Assembly (NCBI RefSeq): GCF_032854445.1
Contig: NC_088301.1
Coordinates: 30,364,402-30,428,401, forward strand
Source: Liolophura sinensis
Lineage: Eukaryota > Mollusca > Polyplacophora > Chitonida > Chitonidae
DNA: 64,000 bases
Reading direction: 5' to 3'
Part shown: positions 36,501-45,108 of the stretch, piece after piece
Position numbering within the stretch: position 1 is the stretch's first letter
How the letters are laid out: each line of letters starts with the position of its first letter
Position numbers and translations under genes: made by a program
Notes under the pieces: generated by a model
Told to the model about the DNA's origin: nothing
The model's input: only the letters and a program-made list of their open reading frames with translations
The model's database searches: none

Positions 36501-38084
36501 TAGAGCGTCCGCCTCGAAGTCGGGGGACCTGGGATGATACCCGGGTAGGGTCATACCAAAGACTAAAAATAGCACAGCACGGCACCTGGGGGTTAGGGAT
36601 ATGATACGGGACTAGTTGAGCCGGTGTCAGCATATTGTGATTGGGTGGGTGTCATGTCTGGTCTCTTCATGTCTAATGTCTTCTGGTGATTTTTCATCCG
36701 CGGCAGCAGTTAGGCGACGTATGGGCCTGCACTTGCTCTTCCAAAACAAGACGCAGTGTTTACATAAACACTGAATGAAGCTTCGTCGTCATACGATCCC
36801 AAGCATACATACATACATACATATAATCATAATCCGACCTGTTGAGGAATTCCTTGTGGTCCCAAACCAGGCTGTCCACAGCTCCACCCGTGCGCTTAGA
36901 GGCACTGAGGAACAAGTCATGATGGTGGCTTGAGATGGTCCAGCGTCCCTCGTCCCCGCCTTCTACGATCCCCAGTCGGCCCTCCTTGGAGTAACCGTTG
37001 GTCAGGTAGTGCTCTATGGCCTGGCGGTAGTCTGTTCCAAACGCCTTCGACAGATCCGAGTATCTGTGTACAGTATGATGAGTAATTATATAATTTATAG
37101 ATTGATTCGACATTGTTGATCATAATTCGAACATTTGAGTGCCACTCATATATAACCCCTTATATAGGTATGTACATCTACCGAATTGTTAGTCTGTGCA
37201 ACTTGTGTAGCTTTCTTACATATCCCAGCACATGTGGATGTAGTCCACCCGTAGAGAGTGATATATCTGTATAAACAGGAGTCTCTGTCATCGAATGTAT
37301 ACTATCGCAAAAAAAAAAAACAACTGAGAGCTTAATACACCTTTGTGAGTGTTAATTAGGATATATGGTATCATATGATATTCACTCCAAAAAATAATGT
37401 TAAATTTAACAGAAAGTGTGTTATTTGCGTGATGCTAGAATGTATTCTGCTATTATAACACAATATTGTCTCGTATTCAACATAATATCCCGTTAGTCTA
37501 ATACAAGGGCTATGTTGTATTAAAAGAATATGTGTGTATTATTTAACAGAATAATCTGCTGCAATAACAGAATACATTCTAGCATCACTCAGATAACAGC
37601 ATCACTCAGATAACAACATCACTCAGATAACAGCATCACTCAGATAACAGCATCACTCAGATAACAGCATCACTCAGATAACAGCATCACTCAGATAACA
37701 GCATCACTCAGATTTCTGTTAAATTTAACAGATCAATTTTTTGAGTATACCTTTGCGGCATAACATATTTTATACCTAAAATAATTATGCTAATTTTTGT
37801 TATACATATTGGTATCATTTTGACCATGCGCTCTTGCGGACTTAAGTTTACTCGGAGTATATCGATAGAGGGGAATAGTCTCCAGGATGAGTCGTGCAAC
37901 CTCTTGAGGTACTGGACCGAGTGGAAACTTCCACAGCCCTGTCGGCCTTCTTTGATTCCAGTCGACAGCCAATGCTTCCTGGCCTCGTTTGTTGTTCGCA
38001 GTCCGTGCAGGTCGGCGTGAGTATTCACGTAAAACGCAGGGTCAAACACTAACTTTGAATCCAAGGGCTCGGTTGTGAGAAAAC
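33548..38084 (-). CDS. Secreted-type repeat protein (DPxFYxxxxDL/KEGR repeats), four exons, 5' end missing
   Basis: Minus-strand exons in transcript order: 38084-37901, 37063-36839, 34866-34707 and 34138-33548. All introns are GT-AG and all phases agree, giving 385 codons plus TAA. The first exon opens in phase, so at least one upstream exon, perhaps carrying a signal peptide, was not found. The N-terminus holds two repeats: DPAFYVNTHADLHGL..ARKHWLSTGIKEGRQ, then QYLKRYSDLSKAFG..AIEHYLTNGYSKEGR. The remainder has a SWDHGREMQMA and WGECFNPTEAG core, and five Cys lie in the last exon. From memory, similar repeats and the DHGR/NPTEAG core occur in bacterial surface or secreted proteins. I do not know a function; binding or enzymatic roles are open. 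Confidence 0.75.
34962..35228 (+). repeat. SINE-B, near full-length copy
   Basis: The tRNA-like head (TTAGTAGAGCGTCC, GGGTCAATCCTGGG) is followed by GGAAGTTGTAGCTTCCTCG, CGTATCAGTATAATGG, CTCTAGATAAAGGAGCGGTGG and a CACTCACTCACTC end. It lies in the intron between the third and fourth known exons of the minus-strand repeat-protein gene. Confidence 0.82.
35230..36480. other. Intron of the repeat-protein gene, no exon seen
   Basis: Sequence with short local duplications, for example TTACGATGATAACATGTAACG twice near 35,640-35,690, and a GAATGAATGAATGGCTTAACGCCAC stretch at 35,808-35,835 that also occurs, diverged, near 62,930-62,965. No coding exon is supported. Confidence 0.5.
36490..36700 (+). 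repeat. SINE-B, 5' part
   Basis: Head GTGGTTAGAGCGTCCGCCTC, GACCTGGGATGATACCCGGG and GTCATACCAAAGACTAAAAA, then GACTAGTTGAGCCGGTGTCAGC. The tail diverges from the other copies, so the 3' limit is uncertain. Confidence 0.6.
37381..37748. mobile_element. Foldback MITE carrying a 17-bp tandem repeat
   Basis: The left end ACTCCAAAAAATAATGTTAA and following AATTTAACAGAAA are mirrored at the right end by TTTCTGTTAAATTTAACAG and ATCAATTTTTTGAGT. An inner pair also mirrors: GTGATGCTAGAATGTATTCTG near 37,430 against CAGAATACATTCTAGCATCAC near 37,568. The right arm holds about 7.8 copies of the 17-mer CAGCATCACTCAGATAA (37,581-37,713), whose single-copy counterpart lies in the left arm. The element has no coding capacity and lies in the intron between the first two known exons of the repeat-protein gene. 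Confidence 0.8.
37581..37713 (+). repeat. Tandem repeat, 17-bp unit, about 7.8 copies
   Basis: Near-perfect copies of CAGCATCACTCAGATAA, with one variant unit (CAACATC). It lies within the right arm of the foldback element. Confidence 0.95.
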
Positions 38085-38974
38085 CTGGAGGTGTGAAGGG
38101 TATAACATGAGCTAGTCATGAGCAGCATATTGCCTCAATTCATAAATATATACTTCCCGCCCTCTATACGTACACCATGGCTTCATATGCCGACTTGAAC
38201 CACTGTAGACAATGAAGACTTTTACGTCTTTATACCAATATATACAATCAACGTTCATCAATGAAATGCTATCAGTGCAGGTTCTAATCTTCTTGTGCAA
38301 TTTCTTAAATGGGATAAAGCGAATAAAAAGAAATTATGGGTAGGTTTTTATTTTGGGAGACATATCTTCTTCCTATAGCATCATATAGAGTGTATCAAAT
38401 TTTGATACTGATACATGACAGTAATTATTTATAAGCAGTTTGGAAGCGGTATGGTGACTGATATTGGCCATCTAACCCGCGACCTGAGCCATCCACTACA
38501 GGACACAGTTTTAATGCAATAGAGTGAAGGGGTTCTGCGAATTCATTAAAACCGCGACTTTCGTCTCTCCCCCACCAACCCCACTCCCGGAGAGCACAGA
38601 ACACAGTGACAATAAAGCCTCTGTGTTGTAAATAAAAGCTTATAAACGTTATCACTTTACAGGTTATATTCAGCCAAATCTGACGAAAAACTTAACAAAA
38701 GCATGAACATTGTTACGTGAGCGATGCTTTAGACTGCTGGAAAACTTCTTACAGACTGCTAGTGGTGTCCAAGAAAGCCCCAAAACAAGAAGTTGTCCCA
38801 GCATGTTGATTGTCTCTGAATCTCGTCCTGAAACGAGTAAACATTCACCTCATATGTTTGAATACAACTTGAATACTAGTATACACGCATATGCCTAGTA
38901 CACTTCTGCTTGCGTGGGGGTAGAAGAAAAACAATGTCAGATTTGTTTGAATATTGTTCACCGTGCACGAATCT

Positions 38975-39571
38975 GCGCCTCTGAAACTATCAGCCGCACT
39001 GACTTTCTGTCTCTGTGACTATCTGTCACGCTGACTTTCTGCCTCTATGATATCTGTCACCCTGACTTTCTGTCTCCGACTATCTGTCACGCTGGCTTTC
39101 TGCCTCTGTAACTATCTGTCACATTCACTTTGTGCCTCTGTGACTATCTGTCACACTCACTTTCTGCCTCTGTGACTATCTTTCACATTCACTTTGTGTT
39201 TCGGTGATTATCTGTGACACTGACCTTGTCTCTTTGACTATATCCGCAAAACTGACCTTCTGTCTGTAACTATATGTCGCACTCGTTTTCTGCCCATGTG
39301 ACTACCTGTCACACTGACTTTCTGCCTCTATGACTATATGCCACACTGACTTTCTCTTTGACTGTATTTGTCACACTGAGCCTCTGTCTGTAACTTTTTG
39401 TCACACTTGTTTTCTGTCTTTATGGCTATATCTGTTACACTGATCTTTTATCTGTAACTATCTGTCACACTGATTTTCTGTCTCCGTGACGATATCTGTC
39501 ACACTGATCTTCTCTTTCTGTGACGATATATGTCACACTGATCTTCTGTCTGCAACTATTTGTCACACGGA
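38975..39571 (+). repeat. Minisatellite, about 30-32-bp unit, about 19 degenerate copies
   Basis: The unit is roughly CTGTGACTATCTGTCACACTG followed by ACTTTCTGCCT. It repeats with many substitutions and small indels over about 600 bp. All frames are broken, so it is non-coding. Confidence 0.9.
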
Positions 39572-40170
39572 CCCGCAAAGTCACACCATGCACCCTACAA
39601 TAAAACCCCCACCATAACAGCTCTATACGTACCTGTCGAGGTACCGGAAAGTTACGTAGTGTAAGTCTCTATAGGTAAAACCACGAACCGACCGGAAAGT
39701 TCACAGCTGTGTATCATATGCCAGATAACACATATTAGGTAAGCCGCAGACTGGGCCAGCTAAACTTGACAAGGTCAAGGAAAACCATGATATACATGTA
39801 TGAGCAAGACAGCAAGAATACATGGATGCGTATGCTAACAGGATAAGCTATCTCTAACCTTGGGTACTCGAAACTAACTGCAATATAATAATTCTAGTGT
39901 AATATAACGATGGCGTAATCATGATTTAATAATTTCTTACACCTTTAATGTAAGTTTAAACATCATTTGCATATATTTTGAGAGTCCTGCGGTCTTCATG
40001 TAACTTGAACAAGGCTATTGGCAATGCACTGACGCCCCGTCTCAAATTCAGGTCTCAAATTCAGGACTTCACACAAGGGAGGTAGCAGGGAACGATGTGC
40101 TAGAATAAAGATCGGCCAGCACTTCACCATGGCGATAGTATAATGCTGCAAAAGAGCCTTGCATCGCCCG
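39572..40170. other. Intergenic, no supported gene
   Basis: No coding, RNA or repeat feature is supported, apart from a short direct repeat (TCTCAAATTCAGG twice near 40,040-40,062). The missing 5' exon of the minus-strand repeat-protein gene may lie between here and 38,100, but I could not identify it. Confidence 0.45.
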
Positions 40171-40309
40171 GGTGGCTTGGGCACACGAATTTTCTAACAA
40201 CGGCTGGTTGAAATCTAAGACATTATTTAAATACTTTGTCAGTGTCCTTCGTCTGGCGTACCATCTTAGTGTGTTTTGCTTCTCACATGTTGTTGCGCTC
40301 TATTGCCTT

Positions 40310-40700
40310 TTGGCAAACGCCACACATATCCCGCAGCCAGCCGACATTCCTGTTTTTCGACCGTCACAGGTACAATGGCGAAAGTGCGTCACGCTGGAAG
40401 ATGGAAAACATTGGGAGATCACTATCAATCATTTCGCTGCCCCTCTCGATAAAACTTGTCACAGGAGGCGTGACAAAAGCAGCCATTGTCGATGGGCTTA
40501 ATTCATGAGGAATGAGCCGACGCTGGAATGGATTGAGCAGTGTGCCAAAATCACTCACGCTCCCATTGAAGAGCTGTTGGACACTGGGCACCAGCGGAAT
40601 GTACAACCCTTGCTTGATACACAATCAAAACAAGAAGTTCTATCACGACGGCGTCCACTGACGCACCTGAACTCAATCAAAACATCATCTCCATGGATTC
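40310..40700 (+). pseudogene. Decayed DDE transposase fragment (pogo/Tigger-like, tentative)
   Basis: A frame reads ATHIPQPADIPVFRPSQVQW, resembling the 'TH-LQPLDVxVFxPLKxxW' motif near the third catalytic acidic residue of pogo-type DDE transposases. Coding similarity seems to continue in another frame (IGRSLSIISLPLSIKLVTGG, then TKAAIVDGLNS and a stop). Frameshifts and stops show that it is dead. The family assignment rests on this one motif. Confidence 0.45.
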
Positions 40701-40812
40701 TGTAAAGGGGTGTGAGTATTTGCCAACTATCCCACTGTAGTTGCTGCCCGGGGTGTACTACTGAGCCGTGAAAGGGACATGGTTAGAAAAAAAACTCGGA
40801 AGATCTCGTGGG

Positions 40813-40972
40813 CACGACTTAATAAAGATCTCGAGAGCGCAGGAAAATTGCCATGTCGTGCGTACGACTTAACAAAGATCACGTGCGCTCGACATAACAG
40901 TGCGTTTCGATACATACTGGTCAATTACCTCGTGTTCTCGAGATCTTCGAACGAGATCTTTATTAAGTCGTG
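40813..40972. repeat. 21-bp perfect inverted repeat with an internal related copy
   Basis: 40,813-40,833 (CACGACTTAATAAAGATC then TCG) is the exact reverse complement of 40,952-40,972. A third, related copy (TACGACTTAACAAAGATCAC) lies at 40,863-40,882. The 118 bp between the arms contain CTCGAG and other short palindromes. It is probably a small foldback element. Confidence 0.8.
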
Positions 40973-40999
40973 TGAATGTGTATCCGAAGCAGTTTAACT

Positions 41000-42240
41000 T
41001 ACATTGTAACTGCGTCGTTAAACTTGAAATTTTAAAGCTATTTTTGGAAACCAGAAGTTCAATCAGAATATATACCAATGCATGGTTGAGTAGAGCCTCA
41101 ATTTGAACCTACATACCACATCTGAATTATCTGGAGTTTTTGAAGGTAAAAGTAGCAAATTTTGCATATCCCTTCCACCGTTCTGTTAACTGTAATCATT
41201 TATACATACAGGAAACATTTTTTATATTATTTAATTGGAGTAAATGGTGTTCACATTTACACAGAAGGATAGGCCTTGCGGATTGTGTCCAAACATCTTG
41301 AGACCATGTCATGCAACTGCCAGATTGGTTCAACTTTGAACATTTGAGTGTGGCTCATGTATAACCAAACCTGCGGATGGCCGTGGGTTTCCCCCGGGCT
41401 CTGCCCAGTTTCCACCCACCATAATGCTGGCCGCCGTCGTATAAGTGAAATATTCTTGAGTACGGCGTAAAACACCAATCAAATAAATACATAAATCATG
41501 TATAGCCATATACATAGGTATACATAAATCTACCGAATATTTAGTCTGTGCAACTTGTATAGCATTGCTGCATGAACCGATACATGTAGGCCATTCTCAA
41601 TACAAATATACGCCCAGAAACAACAAACTCAGAGCTGCAAACTAGCTCCTTCGGATGTGTATATGTCATATTAGGACATATAGCATTGTATACCTTTATG
41701 GCCAAATATTCGTCGCAAATAATTTTACATATATATTTTTGGGGGTATCTTTTAAAACATTTGTTTATCTATATCATTTGGAGCACATCGATAAGGCATG
41801 GTCTCCAGGACAGTCGTGCCACTTCTTGAGGTGGAAACTTCCACAGCCTTGTCGGCCTTCTTGGATTCCAGTCTACAGCCTGTGCTTCCTGGGCTCGTTT
41901 GTTGTTCTCAATCCGTGCAGTTCGGCCTGAGTATTCACGTAAAATGCGGGACTCAAACACTCACTTTAAATCCAAGTGGTCTGTTGTGAGAAATCCGAGG
42001 GTGGGAAGGATATAATCCTGCACAGCATATTGTCGAAATTCATATATACTTTGAACAGTATATGCGATAAATATACATGTAGTTTCATGTGCCGGCCATG
42101 AACCACTGTAGACAATTAAGACTTTGACGTCTTTGTAGGCGGATGGATCAACATTCATCATTCATTGAAAATGATTTCAGTGCATGTTGGAATCTTCATT
42201 ATGCAAGCTAAATTGGATACAGTGAATAAAGAGAAAATAT
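41000..42240 (-). pseudogene. Partial, decayed copy of the KEGR-repeat gene
   Basis: 41,000-41,310 matches the 3' end and flank of the gene at 33,380-33,600, including the closing residues (CLDTIRKAYPSV against CLDAVHKAYPSV). 41,330-41,367 and 41,500-41,575 match intron sequence at 37,127-37,225. 41,780-42,240 matches the first known exon and its upstream flank (37,850-38,330). The exon copy reads FLTTDHLDLK and then a stop, with further frameshifts. The two middle exons and most of the last exon are missing. This is a duplicated, internally deleted pseudogene, later split by a SINE-A insertion. Confidence 0.82.
41368..41497 (+). repeat. SINE-A, 5'-truncated copy inside the pseudogene
   Basis: Starts AACCTGCGGATGGCCGTGGG, then has the CCCCCGGGCTCTGCCC and CCACCATAATGCTGGCCGCC blocks, and ends AAACACCAATCAAATAAATA. 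It interrupts sequence otherwise collinear with 37,127-37,170, so it inserted after, or independently of, the duplication. Confidence 0.88.
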
Positions 42241-43479
42241 GAATGGCATGGTGTTTTCAGTTTTAAAAAGTATCTTCCTGACGTAGTACAGGGTTTCTGC
42301 CCAAATATACTGATACTGATGAATGGCCGTGATTATTTTTAAGGGAACGTTGGGAGCAATATGGTGGCCGTGACATTGGCCACACCGCGGAGGTCGTGGT
42401 GGTAACATCGAGGAAGGCGCGACTCCTTGAATGTGATACCTTCGCAGGGGCATGAAGGTCGCAGTTTTGACAAAACCGTGTGATTTGTGACCCCGCGGAG
42501 TACGTCGCCTTCCGCGAGCAATTGTCTTACAGTGTACTAATTCCAGTGAATGTGAGAAAAAGATTTATAAAACGTACGAGAACAGGACCGACAACAAGAC
42601 GTGGTGGCGAAAAGAAACGAAACGCAGAAACGCATGCAAAGAAGAGTGCCGAGGAAGCTATAGCAACATGGCCAAAAAGGCGAAATATCGGTTTAAAGAA
42701 ACAAGCAGTAATTATGACCTTCTTCCCAACCCTTACCTCAGTATTCTCCAATTAAGTCCACGAATGGCATAGCAATACAGTGAGATTCACCCAAATCAAA
42801 AGCGTTAAAACAGATGGCGAAGTTGCACCATGTCTGTTTTGCAGAAATTTTTTAACGATTTCATGTAACCACGTAAAAAGTGGATACAGAGTGGTAACTG
42901 TAGATTCTGGGTACACGAAAACTGTGAACTGTCTATAGATGGACGGTTTGTCTATAAACTGTGTACTGACTCCTAAAAATAGTTTGTTCCATTTAGTTCA
43001 GTAAATGTCTAATACAATTACCTAATCTTCCGTCCCACTAAACAATAGCATTTGATGAGGAGCTAGATTACAATTTAGATCTTCCAATCCATGCACAGAC
43101 GTCTAATAAATTGCAATCAAACAACACTGCATTCTTTTCTTTATCTAATGTTGCTAGAGGGCATGTGCGTTGCTACTCTTTAAGAACTTACATAAACAGC
43201 TAGAATAAAACTCTAAGGTAAACTGACAAGAGACAGAAATTCACCGGTTAAGCCTTGGCAATTTGTCATTGATGATATTTTGATCACGGCTTTTACTCTC
43301 CATGCTGTAGTCTTTTATATTTGATGAAACTTCCTATACTAAAGTTATACTACTGACTTTGTGAAACACTTGTTGTAAGAAACGTTAAGTGCATGATATA
43401 AGCCTACTGTTACTTATATGATGCAGGAAGACGCTCTATCGTCAAAGAAGCTATTTTTTGGCAAAAAATCCAATTTGCT

Positions 43480-43835
43480 GTCTTTATCAAGAATATCTCA
43501 AATTACTGACTTCGACTCCTACCTGTACTATTTATAGTGTTGAAATGGTAAAATTTGAAAAAAGTTATAATGCGACCCGCTGTATGAATTTTTTAAAAAT
43601 TTCCATCCATTCAAATTTTGTGACCGATTTTGTATGGCAACTCACACACTGACAAGGCTGATATTGAAATGTGATTATTGGGATATCTTAGCATTCTAGC
43701 AGAAATTCGATACGGTTTGTGCAGATCGCATTTTTTCCAAATTAAGATCTCCGATTTTCTTGAGAAACACTTCGTCTAGATGGATCATCCTGTGTTATCC
43801 ACCAGAGAACCGTGTAATTCCGTTTCGAATTTCTT
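43480..43835. other. Segment present only in duplication unit 1
   Basis: In unit 2 the flanking sequences join directly near 51,775. It is either an insertion in unit 1 or a deletion in unit 2. I see no terminal repeats and no coding capacity. Confidence 0.7.
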
Positions 43836-45108
43836 TTCATTCTTGACATAACCGTTGCGTTTCCGTTGCACGTTCGGTTCTACTCAGACCATAATCCTTG
43901 AGTATTCTTCAAAACTTCTTTGAAATTTTAAAATGTGTCGAGCAATATAAGTTTGTTTCCATGTTTTTCAAAACTGCTTTTAACATTACTCAATTTTTGT
44001 GCAGCATTTTTCGGCCAACGCCTTGAAAGGTGACAACACTCAATCGACTGTGACTCACATATAATGGTTGAAGGATTTACCGGGATTTGAATCTCTGGTT
44101 CTAAAGTGACAGTAACCAGCCATATGTAAAGTCGTGTCGATTCGTCCTGAATTGGCTTTAAAATTCTTAGTAGATCTTCACTACAATTTTGATAAACCGT
44201 ACCACATCGCATACGGCCTGGAGAGAAGCGTTTGTTTTCTACAAATCACGGCTAATCGAGGAAATTGGATTCCTTGGCTATTCATGCGAGTGCGAACAAA
44301 TGATAGCCAAGATGTGCAAAGACTTACTGTCATGTTAATCTGTGCTGTCATGCGATCTAACCATATCACCACAAACACACAGAAGACCAAAGTTAAATTT
44401 TTCAAACTTTATTTCAAATTTTACAAAATGCAACATGATACATACAATTATCGCATATTTAGATCAAAGAGCACATCTAGTAGACATATATATATGTACA
44501 TGAAAGTATATTGAATATAAGAAGCTTATGCAATTATAGAAATATTGAGCTCACAAATCCATAACAGACTTCTGCCATAAAAATCGATTAAAATGTCGTC
44601 CACATTTACTGTTACTATGCATTTTCTTTTAATATTATATCTGGATTACTTTAGAAAAGAGTTAATGCCAATAATCCGGTTAGGGTCGAGAGATATGTTG
44701 CAATAATATAATACCGTATTCATAACCTTTTGTTTTATATCTTTTTATCTTCGAACAAATGCGCTTCTTAAGCGCGTAAGTAATGCTTATTTAAGGTCAT
44801 TAAATAATGTATGCATCTACAGTGAATGCCTGTCCACTAAAAGCTGAGTCAACGAAGTGTGTTCATAGCTGAAGAAAATATACTACAAAACTCCCCGAGC
44901 TATAGCATGCATGGTATAGTACTACGGAATGTACAGAAATATTATTCTAGGCCATATGTAAGTTATCAGTTTTGTTGTCATTTAAACAGAACAATTATTT
45001 GAAATATCTTGACAGCTATAATAATTGATGTCATAAAAACATCCTATGTTACAACGGAATGTATGAGAAAAGCAAGAGATGTGACAAAAGCTGAAAATGT
45101 GCAATATC

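Noticed and set aside
37581..37713. CRISPR-like array of 17-bp units
   Set aside because: The units are contiguous with no spacers, and the locus is a eukaryotic foldback element.
43928..44405. Minus-strand signal-peptide-like frame followed by a Cys-containing frame, suggesting a small secreted cysteine protein
   Set aside because: The apparent start codon is TTG with a stop just upstream. The donor (ACA|GTAAGT) and the only good acceptors are out of phase, so no consistent protein can be joined.
44134..44514. Forward open frame with a near-identical counterpart at 52,071-52,361
   Set aside because: It starts at GTG, not ATG. Its conservation is explained by the segmental duplication, and it lacks recognisable domains or splice signals.
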